A DNA stretch of 51,548 nt from an uncultured Ilumatobacter sp. Lineage in GTDB: Bacteria > Actinomycetota > Acidimicrobiia > Acidimicrobiales > Ilumatobacteraceae. The notes beneath the pieces are model-generated. The model had not been told where the DNA came from. It saw only the letters and a list, made by a program, of their open reading frames with translations, and did no database searches. Numbering within the stretch: the first letter of the stretch is position 1; each line of letters starts with the position of its first letter. A program made the position numbers and the translations under genes. Positions 34,366 to 41,741 of the stretch are shown piece by piece. The stretch is taken from contig CALIOL010000264.1 of assembly GCA_938044705.1 (NCBI GenBank), forward strand, positions 1-51,548, in the 5' to 3' direction.

Positions 34366-35049
34366 GTGGGCTCGGGTCGGCCGGTTGTACATCCCGGAGA
34401 GAGTCGGTTCTCGATGCCCGACCCTGCCGAAACACGACCCGGCGACGACCTGGTCGCGCTCGGCGCAGACCTCGAACCGGCCACGCTGCTCGCGGCCTAT
34501 CGAGGCGGGCTCTTCCCGATGCCGATCGATCCGGGCAAGCGGCGAAGCAAATTGGCGTGGTACTCACCCGATCCCCGTGGCGTGCTCCCACTCGACCAAC
34601 TCAAGGTGTCCAAGTCGCTTCGACGAAGTACTCGGAGATACCACACCACGATGAACGAGGCGTTCGAGTCGGTCATCGCAGCATGCGCCGAGCCGGAGCG
34701 CGACGGCCGATGGATCACGCAGGAGTTCGTCGGGGCCTACTCGACGATGTTCGACCTCGGATGGGCGCATTCGGTGGAAGCCTGGGACGGCGACGAACTC
34801 GTCGGCGGCTTGTACGGCCTCCGAATCGACGGCTTCTTCGCCGGCGAGGCGATGTTCCACCGAGCGACCGATGCGTCGAAGGTCGCACTCGTCTCGCTGG
34901 TGTCGTGGCTCCGCGACACCGGCGTCCAACTCCTCGACGTGCAGTGGTCGACGCCACACCTCGCGTCGCTCGGCGTCGTCGAGATGCCGAGGCCGGACTA
35001 CCTCCGCCTACTGCGCACAGCGGTCGGCGGCGAGCACGAAAACGACTGA
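34366..35049 (+). CDS. aat: Leucyl/phenylalanyl-tRNA-protein transferase
   Basis: Aat adds Leu or Phe from tRNA to the N terminus of proteins with basic N-terminal residues, marking them for ClpAP/S degradation (N-end rule). The 227-residue protein has SRFSMPDPAETRPGDDLVALG, LLAAYRGGLFPMP, WYSPDPRGVLPLDQLKVSKS, GRWITQEFVGAY, GAHSVEAWDGDELVGGLYGL-like strands and GEAMFHRATDASKVALVSL. The GTG at 34366 keeps the conserved FS-PDP strand; AGGTGA lies 4 bp upstream. A tandem hairpin follows the stop. Confidence 0.93.
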   Translation: MGSGRPVVHPGESRFSMPDPAETRPGDDLVALGADLEPATLLAAYRGGLFPMPIDPGKRRSKLAWYSPDPRGVLPLDQLKVSKSLRRSTRRYHTTMNEAFESVIAACAEPERDGRWITQEFVGAYSTMFDLGWAHSVEAWDGDELVGGLYGLRIDGFFAGEAMFHRATDASKVALVSLVSWLRDTGVQLLDVQWSTPHLASLGVVEMPRPDYLRLLRTAVGGEHEND

Positions 35050-35076
35050 AGGAGCAGCGATTGCTCGCTGCTCCTT
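35049..35076 (+). terminator. First terminator hairpin after aat
   Basis: AAGGAGCAGCG (35049-35059) and CGCTGCTCCTT (35066-35076) form a perfect 11-bp stem with a 6-nt loop. The stem begins in the aat stop codon. Confidence 0.7.
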
Positions 35077-35085
35077 CACGTCCTT

Positions 35086-35114
35086 CGTCGGCCGGATCCG
35101 CCATCCGGCCGACG
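35086..35114 (+). terminator. Second hairpin after aat
   Basis: CGTCGGCCGGAT (35086-35097) and ATCCGGCCGACG (35103-35114) form a perfect 12-bp stem with a 5-nt loop, 9 bp after the first hairpin. Two perfect stems in a row suggest tight insulation of ecm from aat. Confidence 0.65.
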
Positions 35115-35331
35115 TTGGTTCCCGCCAAGGGAAACCTTCCCCGATCGGACGTCCGGCCCAGGGAGGAGGGTGCCGGGCATCCGTCGGGAGATCTTGTGGT
35201 CTTCATGCCCCGCTTGCGGGACACTCATTGATTCGGTCCCACAGCCACTCGACTTGAGCAGTTTCGTCGAGAATCGCGTCGATCGACGATCGCCGTTTGG
35301 AGCGGCGGCCTCGGACGGCAAGACTTTGTCG

Positions 35332-37302
35332 ATGAGCAGCACCGGCACTGACGCGGCACCTCGAACTCGTGACCGCCCGTGGATGATGCGGACGTACTCC
35401 GGACACTCGACCGCGGCGGCGTCGAACGAGCTGTACCGCACCAACCTTGCCAAGGGCCAAACCGGCCTGTCGATCGCCTTCGACCTCCCGACCCAGACCG
35501 GTTACGACGCGGACGACATCATGTCGCGGGGCGAAGTCGGCAAGGTCGGCGTGCCGGTGGCGCACATCGGCCACATGCGCACGCTGCTCGATCAGATCCC
35601 GCCCGGCCAGATGAACACGTCGATGACCATCAACGCAACGGCGGCCTGGCTCTTGGCGCTGTACGTGGCGAACGCGGAGGAGCAGGGCACGCCGTCGACG
35701 GAGCTGCGCGGAACGACACAGAACGACATCGTCAAGGAGTACCTGTCGCGAGGTACGTACATCTTCCCGCCTGTCGAGTCGCGCCGACTGATCGTCGACA
35801 TGGTCGCCTGGTGTGCCGAACACGCGCCGAAGTGGAACCCCATGAACGTGTGCTCGTACCACCTGCAAGAAGTGGGGGCGACGCCCGTGCAGGAGATCGC
35901 CTACTCGTTCTCGACAGCGATCGGCGTGCTCGATGCGGTCCGCGACAGCGGACAGGTCAGCGACGAGAAGTTCTCGCAGGTGTTCGGGTCGATCTCGTTC
36001 TTCGTGAACGCTGGGATCCGCTTCGTCGAGGAGATCTGCAAGCTGCGTGCGATGACGGAGATGTGGGCGGACATCGGTCGGGAGCGATATGGAGTCACCG
36101 ACGAAAAGGCGCTTCGGTTCCGCTACGGCGTCCAGGTGAACTCACTCGGTTTGACCGAAGCACAGCCGGAGAACAACGTCCAGCGCATCGTGCTCGAAAT
36201 GCTCGCGGTCACGCTGTCGAAGGATGCTCGGGCTCGCTCGGTGCAGCTCCCCGCCTGGAACGAAGCGTTGGGTCTGCCGCGACCGTGGGACCAGCAGTGG
36301 TCGCTGCGTATGCAGCAGGTGTTGGCGTTCGAATCCGACCTGTTGGAGTACGGCGACCTGTTCGAAGGGTCGGTTGTCATCGAAGGTCGAACGGCCGAGC
36401 TACGTGCCGAGGCACAGGCCGAACTCGACGACGTGTTGTCGATGGGCGGAGCATTCGAAGCGGTCGAGACCCTCAAGGCCCGGCTCGTTTCATCGATGGC
36501 TGCACGGACGCGCCGCATCGAGTCGGGCGACCAGAAGGTGATCGGCGTCAACGACTTCGTCGAGACGGCGGAGTCACCGCTCGGCGGCGACAACAACATC
36601 ATGAAGGTCGACCCAGCCGTCGAGCAGGAGACGATCAACGGTCTCACCGAATGGCGGGCAGCACGCGACCAGTCGCTCGTCGATTCGGCGCTGCAGGAGT
36701 TGAAGCGAGTCGCCGAGTCCGGAGAGAACGTCATGCCGGCATCGATCGCACTTGCGAAGGCGGGCGGCACCACTGGCGAGTGGGGGACCGTGATGCGCGA
36801 GGTCTTCGGCGAGTATCGGGCACCCACTGGCGTGAGCGGTGCGGCCGCGCCGGCGGCCGGACTTGCCGAGGTGGCGGCACACGTGAGGTCGATGGCGGGC
36901 GGCCCACCGAAGTTTCTCGTCGCCAAGCCCGGGCTCGATGGTCACTCGTCAGGTGCCGAACAGATCGCCGTCGCCGCTCGCGATTCGGGCATGGAAGTCG
37001 TCTACGCAGGTATCCGGATGACACCGGAGCAGATCGCAGCGTCTGCGCGTGACGAGGATCCCGACGTGATCGGCATGTCGATTCTCTCCGGCTCCCATCT
37101 CGAGCTCGTTCCCGATGTCTTGGCGCACCTGCAGGAGATGGGTGTCGACACGCCGGTCGTGCTCGGCGGCATCATCCCCGAAGACGATCGCGCGGGACTT
37201 CTCGCGAACGGCATCGCAGCGATCTACACGCCGAAGGACTACGAGATCGCCAAGATCATGCGCGACATCACCGACCTCGCCGCCGCCCATCGCACCGCCT
37301 AA
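35332..37302 (+). CDS. ecm: Ethylmalonyl-CoA mutase (MeaA family, B12-dependent)
   Basis: Ecm rearranges (2R)-ethylmalonyl-CoA to (2S)-methylsuccinyl-CoA in the ethylmalonyl-CoA route for growth on acetate and C2 compounds. The 656-residue protein has the mutase barrel (RTYSGHSTAAASNELYRTNL, FDLPTQTGYDADDIMSRGEV, QVNSLGLTEAQPENNVQRI) and a fused C-terminal B12 domain with the cobalt-ligand motif GLDGHSSGAEQIA (D-x-H-x-x-G). It matches the Rhodobacter/Methylobacterium Ecm sequence as I recall it over its whole length and is shorter than methylmalonyl-CoA mutase large subunits. The ATG at 35332 begins shortly before the conserved WMMRTYSGHS. No cobalamin riboswitch is recognisable upstream. Confidence 0.93.
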   Translation: MSSTGTDAAPRTRDRPWMMRTYSGHSTAAASNELYRTNLAKGQTGLSIAFDLPTQTGYDADDIMSRGEVGKVGVPVAHIGHMRTLLDQIPPGQMNTSMTINATAAWLLALYVANAEEQGTPSTELRGTTQNDIVKEYLSRGTYIFPPVESRRLIVDMVAWCAEHAPKWNPMNVCSYHLQEVGATPVQEIAYSFSTAIGVLDAVRDSGQVSDEKFSQVFGSISFFVNAGIRFVEEICKLRAMTEMWADIGRERYGVTDEKALRFRYGVQVNSLGLTEAQPENNVQRIVLEMLAVTLSKDARARSVQLPAWNEALGLPRPWDQQWSLRMQQVLAFESDLLEYGDLFEGSVVIEGRTAELRAEAQAELDDVLSMGGAFEAVETLKARLVSSMAARTRRIESGDQKVIGVNDFVETAESPLGGDNNIMKVDPAVEQETINGLTEWRAARDQSLVDSALQELKRVAESGENVMPASIALAKAGGTTGEWGTVMREVFGEYRAPTGVSGAAAPAAGLAEVAAHVRSMAGGPPKFLVAKPGLDGHSSGAEQIAVAARDSGMEVVYAGIRMTPEQIAASARDEDPDVIGMSILSGSHLELVPDVLAHLQEMGVDTPVVLGGIIPEDDRAGLLANGIAAIYTPKDYEIAKIMRDITDLAAAHRTA

Positions 37303-37417
37303 CCGCCCCAACCTCTGCGCTCCGCCCCGACTTCTGCCTCGCCCAACCCCAACCCCAACCCCGGCCCGCTGCCCGCTGCCCGCTGCCCAACCCAACCCCG
37401 CCCCGCTGCCCACCTGG
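37303..37417. repeat. C-rich low-complexity tract (G-rich on minus strand)
   Basis: No gene lies here. The plus strand is C-rich with short tandem repeats: CCCAACC units (37342-37362, on the minus strand four G-runs separated by TT) and CCCGCTG repeated three times. The minus strand has clear G-quadruplex potential. A G-rich tract in the opposite orientation follows the second palindrome at 38775. Confidence 0.7.
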
Positions 37418-37536
37418 TTTGAGGGAGACATACCGACCTGCGAGGGACGAATGTCTCCCGCAAAGCAGAGAACGCCAGCCCGGCGTGGTTGTGGGGAACA
37501 CAAATCGACGCAGCAGGTCGGAATGTCTCCCTCAAA
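37418..37536. repeat. 119-bp nested palindromic element, copy 1
   Basis: The element consists of two 47-bp inverted-repeat units (37418-37464 and 37490-37536) separated by 25 bp. Each unit has 14-bp arms of the type TTTGAGGGAGACAT / ATGTCTCCCTCAAA around 19 bp. The outer 24 bp at the two ends of the whole element are also complementary (23 of 24), including CCGACCTGC with GCAGGTCGG. The inner arm at 37490 is worn. The 25-bp middle holds a small hairpin (ACGCC-n5-GGCGT). It lies between the convergent ecm and AbiEi-like genes. Confidence 0.85.
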
Positions 37537-37619
37537 CGGAACGGGAACGGACCGCACGGACAGGCGCGGGTCGACGGAGCCGAGCGTGTCGAGCGAGCCC
37601 CGTCGTCAGCGAAGGAGTC

Positions 37620-37650
37620 GTCAGCTCGCGCGTGCGGTGCGCGAGCTGAC
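37620..37650 (-). terminator. Terminator hairpin of the AbiEi-like gene
   Basis: GTCAGCTCGCGC (37620-37631) and GCGCGAGCTGAC (37639-37650) form a perfect 12-bp stem with a 7-nt loop that includes the stop codon and last codons of the gene. There is no U-tract. Confidence 0.55.
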
Positions 37651-38550
37651 CGCAGCTTCGACCTGTCTCATCACCGACTCCGGCTGGTTGACGATCGCCG
37701 CATAGGTGAACTGATACGGACGCAAGCCGTGGTTGATCAGCGCATTCATCCGCTCCGTATCGATCCGCAGTTGCCGTGCGGTGCGATGCCAGCGATAGCC
37801 GAGCACTTCGACCACGACATCCGTTCCGGGGAAATGGAAGTCGACACGGACGAGATGCCCGCTCCGCTCTGCCATCACTTGCTGTGTCTTGGGGATCGGA
37901 AGCCCGTGGCGCCGTGCGAGCCGAAGAAACTCGCGCTCGAGCCAACTGTGCGCGCCGCCACTGATCTCGATGCCTTCGATCACGTCGATCAGGTTCGGGA
38001 TCCCGTGCATTCCCTGGGACCGCAGCGCGACGATTCGTGTGTGAAGTGCCGCCTCGGAGACAAGCCCGTCGCGGAGAGCGGACTCGAGCGCGATCGACAG
38101 GTGGTCGGGTGACTCATGGCGAGCGAGGTCGATGATCGTTCGCGCAGCCCGGGTCGTCGGCACCCCATCGACCGTGGTCCGATCGATCAGTGGCAACGCG
38201 TGCGCCGTGTGGATGCGGTGCGGTGTTCGCCGCACGCGACGTTCGCGACCGATCGTCAAGTCGAACGGCGCACTGAGGGCGTATCCGTCGAAGCCGAGAA
38301 GCGCAGCGGCGGTGAAGCGACTCGCGACCACATCGCCTCCGACGTCGAGCACGAGTGACGCAAGATGTTGGCGAGCACCGTCGGCTCCGGGAAGCCGGAA
38401 CGCGTTCGGACCGGTCTGGATCAGGAAGCCGCTCTGGACTCGGCTTCGAAGCTGTTTGTCGCTGACACCGCAGCCGTTTGCCTGCGCTCTCGTGATCGAC
38501 CCCAGCTGACCGTTCGCTACCGCGACGAGGCGGTGATTCGCTCTGGTCAT
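37621..38550 (-). CDS. AbiEi-like winged-helix protein with DUF559 (Vsr-like) domain
   Basis: The 309-residue protein has an N-terminal winged-helix part (HRLVAVANGQLGSITRAQAN, GVSDKQLRSRVQSGFL) as in AbiEi antitoxins, a middle linker domain (VDGVPTTRAARTIIDLARHE) and a C-terminal DUF559 domain related to very-short-patch-repair endonucleases. Possible active-site residues are Glu in HSWLEREF, Asp in LVRVDFHFPG and Glu in DVVVEVLGYRWH. No AbiEii-like toxin gene lies next to it, so it is an orphan. The ATG at 38550 is the start of the family-like part. Identical-architecture palindromes flank it, suggesting arrival as a cassette. Confidence 0.8.
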   Translation of the reverse strand: MTRANHRLVAVANGQLGSITRAQANGCGVSDKQLRSRVQSGFLIQTGPNAFRLPGADGARQHLASLVLDVGGDVVASRFTAAALLGFDGYALSAPFDLTIGRERRVRRTPHRIHTAHALPLIDRTTVDGVPTTRAARTIIDLARHESPDHLSIALESALRDGLVSEAALHTRIVALRSQGMHGIPNLIDVIEGIEISGGAHSWLEREFLRLARRHGLPIPKTQQVMAERSGHLVRVDFHFPGTDVVVEVLGYRWHRTARQLRIDTERMNALINHGLRPYQFTYAAIVNQPESVMRQVEAAVSSRTARAS

Positions 38551-38655
38551 GCCTCCACCGAAGCACAGGGGTACCTCACAGTCAGCTGGCTGCTCCGCCA
38601 CCATCCGCCGCACCGAACCCGACAGCCGACACCCGCCCCTCCCAGACCAGCGTGT

Positions 38656-38774
38656 TCTGAGGGAGACATTCTGCCCTCCTCGGTCGCGATGACTCCCTCA
38701 GATTCGAGAGGTCGAACGGCCCTTGGGTTTGAGGGAGACATCCGGCCGGGCGAGGGCGGAATGTCTTCCTCAAA
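38656..38774. repeat. 119-bp nested palindromic element, copy 2
   Basis: This has the same architecture as copy 1: 47-bp units (38656-38702 and 38728-38774) separated by 25 bp. Arms are TCTGAGGGAGACAT / ATGACTCCCTCAGA and TTTGAGGGAGACAT / ATGTCTTCCTCAAA. The outer ends pair in about 20 of 24 positions. The stretch next to the arms differs from copy 1 (TGCCCTC with GAGGGCG instead of CCGACCTGC with GCAGGTCGG) but is still self-complementary. The middle again holds a small hairpin (TTCGA-n4-TCGAA). Confidence 0.85.
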
Positions 38775-38854
38775 CCAGGGAAGGGACGCGGGCAGGAGGC
38801 GGGTGCGGGCGGGGTTGGGGCGCGGGCGGGGACGCGCTGGTCAGGTTGCGCTGG
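38775..38854. repeat. G-rich low-complexity tract
   Basis: The plus strand has many GGG and GGGG runs (for example GGGCGGGGTTGGGG). It has G-quadruplex potential and mirrors the C-rich tract at 37303-37417. I see no gene in it. Confidence 0.6.
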
Positions 38855-39550
38855 TCAGGCGGCGGGGGTGTTGGCGCTGATCCAGTCGTCGAGGACCGGA
38901 CCCGACTCGAAGCTGGTGATCAGCGCGTAACGGGGCGCGTCGCCCGGGTGCACCACCACGTGCCACAGGCGTTGCGTGTCGACAACGAAACGAGCGCCTT
39001 TGTGCAGCGGCACCCGGATCTCGGTCGAGGCGTCCGGAAGCCCGTTCTCGTCGTTGTCCATGAGAATCATGTAGCTGTCCGGGTTGTCGGTCAGCTCCAC
39101 CCAGGACCGAACGACCCAGCCTTCGTCATCAGGGTTGAACCGGTTGTTGTCGTCGCGGTGCAGCGATCGAATCGCGCCTTCACGGTCTTGCGGCTCGAGC
39201 TTGATCGTGCGGACCCGACCGAAGTTTGCACCGACCCCATCCACGTAGTTCCGAATCGACGGGGCGACGTCAGCGTTCGACGTCCACATCGCGTCCTTGT
39301 CGGTCTTTCCCTTGTCCCAGAACCCACGGCAATCGAGCTCGCCGTCGGCGGTGGCGAGCGGTGCGAAGTTCGTGTCGCCTCCCGACTTCCAATCCATGTA
39401 CTCGAGCGCCAGGTACTCCGACTCCGGACACTCGAATGGTGCGTCGTCGAGCACGACCACCCCGGTCTCGGCGAGCACGTCGAGTCGAGGATGCGGCGTG
39501 TCGAGCGGGATCTTCACGCTCCAGTGTTCGGCGTTCGGCCAGAAGCTCAT
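38855..39550 (-). CDS. Predicted 2-oxoglutarate/Fe(II) oxygenase-like protein
   Basis: The 231-residue soluble protein has an H-x-D motif (H131-R-D133 in SLHRDDNNRF), a distal His (W-H197 or H201 in LWHVVVHPG) and an Arg (R207 in APRYALITSF) in a beta-rich setting. This is the iron and 2-oxoglutarate ligand order of aspartyl/asparaginyl-hydroxylase-like and related dioxygenases. I do not recognise a specific subfamily and the substrate is unknown. The ATG has TACACT 7 bp upstream. Confidence 0.6.
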   Translation of the reverse strand: MSFWPNAEHWSVKIPLDTPHPRLDVLAETGVVVLDDAPFECPESEYLALEYMDWKSGGDTNFAPLATADGELDCRGFWDKGKTDKDAMWTSNADVAPSIRNYVDGVGANFGRVRTIKLEPQDREGAIRSLHRDDNNRFNPDDEGWVVRSWVELTDNPDSYMILMDNDENGLPDASTEIRVPLHKGARFVVDTQRLWHVVVHPGDAPRYALITSFESGPVLDDWISANTPAA

Positions 39551-39557
39551 GGACGAA

Positions 39558-39563
39558 AGTGTA
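39558..39563 (-). promoter_or_regulatory. -10-like box (TACACT) of the oxygenase-like gene
   Basis: TACACT on the minus strand ends 7 bp before the ATG at 39550. Confidence 0.4.
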
Positions 39564-39620
39564 GGGACCGCCGTGGTCGTCGACGAGTGATGTCCGACTC
39601 AGTGGCGGACGGCCGGCGGC

Positions 39621-40001
39621 TCAGGGCTCGGGGTCGGTCTGGACCGGGACGAGAACCCGGTTCTCCGGCATCTCGAGCACCTGGCCAGCTTGAATGTCGT
39701 CCGCGCTCTCGAGACCGTTCAGCTCCACGATCGACTCCACGGTGACGCCTTGTTCCGCTGCGATGACGGCCAGGATGTCGCCACGCTGCACCGTGACGAA
39801 ACGATCGAGACTGGGGAGGGTCGTCGTCGTGGTCGTGGTGGTCGTGGTCTCCAGCGGCGGGAGCGTCATCCGCGATGCTTCGTCGGTCGTCCCGCAAGCA
39901 GCGAGACCAACCGAGACCGTGAGACCCACGACGATCGAGACGAGGCCCACGCCGGCAACCTCGAACGACCTGCGGCCCGCTCCCCCTTGATCGCTCGACA
40001 T
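39621..40001 (-). CDS. LysM-domain lipoprotein or membrane protein
   Basis: The 126-residue protein has an N-terminal hydrophobic helix ending SVGLAAC (lipobox, Cys36), a linker with ten Thr in a row (about 52-61) and a LysM domain (about 68-111: VTVQRGDILAVIAAEQGVTV, LNGLESADDIQAGQVLEMP). LysM binds peptidoglycan GlcNAc, so it should tether to the cell wall. The threonine run comes from an ACN repeat, which is prone to length change. The ATG has TATCAT 7 bp upstream. Confidence 0.85.
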   Translation of the reverse strand: MSSDQGGAGRRSFEVAGVGLVSIVVGLTVSVGLAACGTTDEASRMTLPPLETTTTTTTTTTLPSLDRFVTVQRGDILAVIAAEQGVTVESIVELNGLESADDIQAGQVLEMPENRVLVPVQTDPEP

Positions 40002-40008
40002 CCGGACG

Positions 40009-40014
40009 ATGATA
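40009..40014 (-). promoter_or_regulatory. -10-like box (TATCAT) of the LysM gene
   Basis: TATCAT on the minus strand ends 7 bp before the ATG at 40001. Confidence 0.45.
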
Positions 40015-40050
40015 CGCCGTCCGGGCTGCTCGTCGCTGCACCCCGACGGC

Positions 40051-40056
40051 TACCGT
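40051..40056 (+). promoter_or_regulatory. -10-like box (TACCGT) of the hydrolase gene at 40063
   Basis: TACCGT ends 6 bp before the GTG at 40063. With the LysM box it forms a compact divergent promoter region. Confidence 0.4.
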
Positions 40057-40062
40057 CGCCAC

Positions 40063-41061
40063 GTGGCCGACCCGTCGACAGAGACTCCGAGCGAACCTGC
40101 CCCCGGCGATTCCGCCGCGTTGAATACGGAGCTGGGCCTGGACGAGTTCGGCGAGTCACCGTTTCCCGGCGCCCGTCGCCCCGACCGCAACTACGACCTG
40201 CAGGCGAACGGTCTCAGAATCGCCGTGCACGAGTGGGGAGACGCAGACGCTCCACCCTTGATGATGATGCACGGAGGCTTCGACTTCGCACGGACCTTCG
40301 ACGTGTTCGCGCCGAAGCTGGCCGAGGCCGGCTGGCGCGTGGTGAGCTGGGATCAGCGCGGCCATGGCAACAGTGAGCACGCAGCGCTGTACTCCTGGGA
40401 CGGCGACGTCCGCGATGCGCTGGCGGTGTTCGACCACGTCGCAGGTGGCCGCCCGATTCCCGTCGTCGGTCACTCGAAGGGTGGCGCGTTGATGACGCAG
40501 CTCGCCGACGCCCAACCACATCGGTTCAGCTCCCTGGTCAACATGGACGGGATCCCCTACAAGCGCAACATCCCCGACATCGCCGAGCACGACAGGACCA
40601 CGATGCTCGCCAAAGACCTCGCCGGTTGGCTCGACCATCGCCGCCGGACGTCGACCGCGAGTCGTAAGCCGGGCACGCTCGACGAACTCGCGAGCCGACG
40701 CGGCCGGATGAACCCTCGGCTGCCTCACGAGTGGCTTCGCCGGCTCGCGTCCACAGGCGGATTCCGCTCCGACGACGGTTGGCGCTGGAGGATCGACCCT
40801 GCGCTGCGCTTCGGAGGATTCGGCCCGTGGCGACCCGAGTGGATGCTCGTCCGGCTACCCGGTCTACCCATGCCGTTCCTCGGCATCCTCGGCGCACAGA
40901 TGGAAGAGATGGGATGGGGCACACCGCCACACAAAGTGGCGCCGTACATGCCGCTCGACGGTCGTTGCGAGGTCCTCGACGACGTCGGACACTTCGTGCA
41001 CATCGAGCAACCCGACGTCGTGAGCCGCCTCGTCCTCGACTTCATCGGGGACCCGACATGA
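40063..41061 (+). CDS. Alpha/beta hydrolase
   Basis: The 332-residue protein has the alpha/beta-hydrolase layout: oxyanion strand LMMMHGGFDFARTF, SWDQRGHGNSE, the nucleophile elbow VVGHSKGGAL (Ser138) and the late catalytic His in DVGHFVHIEQP. There is no signal peptide. Substrate is not predictable. The GTG at 40063 starts before a Pro/Ser-rich leader. Its stop overlaps the start of a second, serine-less hydrolase (ATGA), so the two are made together. Confidence 0.88.
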   Translation: MADPSTETPSEPAPGDSAALNTELGLDEFGESPFPGARRPDRNYDLQANGLRIAVHEWGDADAPPLMMMHGGFDFARTFDVFAPKLAEAGWRVVSWDQRGHGNSEHAALYSWDGDVRDALAVFDHVAGGRPIPVVGHSKGGALMTQLADAQPHRFSSLVNMDGIPYKRNIPDIAEHDRTTMLAKDLAGWLDHRRRTSTASRKPGTLDELASRRGRMNPRLPHEWLRRLASTGGFRSDDGWRWRIDPALRFGGFGPWRPEWMLVRLPGLPMPFLGILGAQMEEMGWGTPPHKVAPYMPLDGRCEVLDDVGHFVHIEQPDVVSRLVLDFIGDPT

Positions 41062-41741
41062 GCGGCGAGATCGTGATGCTCCGTCACAACCGGATCGACC
41101 TGGCACTCCACATGCTGCGAGCCCACCCGATCGACCCGGACCGCCCGAGTCGACCCCTCCTCCTGCTCCACGGACTCGGCGATCGCTCCCCTGACGCAGT
41201 ACCGACGTGGGTTGCCGATTGGCCCGGCCCGATCGCGGCGCTCGACTTCACCGGACACGGTGCGTCGACGTGCCCGTCGAGCGGCGGCTACACACCCGAA
41301 CTGTTGATGGCAGACGTCGACCATGCACTGGCGCACCTCACCGGTGGCGACCCCGACACGTCGATCACCGTGCTCGGTCGAGGCCTCGGTGCCTACATCG
41401 CCCTGCAGATCGCCGGCGCCCGCGCCTCGCAGATCCATGGAGCGATCCTCACCGACGGCCCCGGCTTGGCAGGCGGCCCGACCGGGCCCACATCTCAGGC
41501 GGTGTTCTCGCTCCCGACCAACGGCACCACCCCGGACCCGTATGCACTCGTCGAGCTGGGACGCGATCTCCGGCCTGGCGATTACGCCGTCTCGTTCGTC
41601 AACCTCGCGAACGCCGGCGCCCCCGTGGCCAGCCCGATCACGGTGGCGAGCAGCTTTCACCCAAAGTGGCTGGCAGCCGTTGTGGATTCGCCCGGTGTGG
41701 TCGAGGCCACCCTCGCCGACGCGCTCGCGAGCTACGCCTGA
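41058..41741 (+). CDS. Alpha/beta-hydrolase-fold protein lacking the nucleophile serine
   Basis: The 227-residue protein has the same fold: LLLLHGLGDRSP, ALDFTGHGAS and the elbow VLGRGLGAYIALQ. The elbow position G-x-S-x-G reads G107-R-G109-L-G111, so the catalytic Ser is a Gly (codon GGC). I also see no convincing late catalytic His. It probably does not act as a classical hydrolase. It overlaps the preceding active-looking hydrolase by 4 bp, and a heteromeric or regulatory role is possible. It overlaps the convergent crotonase gene by 10 bp. Confidence 0.82.
   Translation: MSGEIVMLRHNRIDLALHMLRAHPIDPDRPSRPLLLLHGLGDRSPDAVPTWVADWPGPIAALDFTGHGASTCPSSGGYTPELLMADVDHALAHLTGGDPDTSITVLGRGLGAYIALQIAGARASQIHGAILTDGPGLAGGPTGPTSQAVFSLPTNGTTPDPYALVELGRDLRPGDYAVSFVNLANAGAPVASPITVASSFHPKWLAAVVDSPGVVEATLADALASYA

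Noticed and set aside
35115-35331. Possible cobalamin riboswitch before B12-dependent ecm
   Set aside because: I see a GCCACT and short stems but no B12 box or the conserved core order, so I cannot support it.
37561-37620. Additional gene or repeat in the last 60 bp before the AbiEi-like stop
   Set aside because: It contains a GAGCCGAGCGTGTCGAGC-type string often seen between actinobacterial genes, but only once here, so I do not call it a repeat.
37418-38774. CRISPR array reading of the repeated 14-bp arms
   Set aside because: The repeats are palindromic, paired and only four, with no regular unique spacers and no cas genes.
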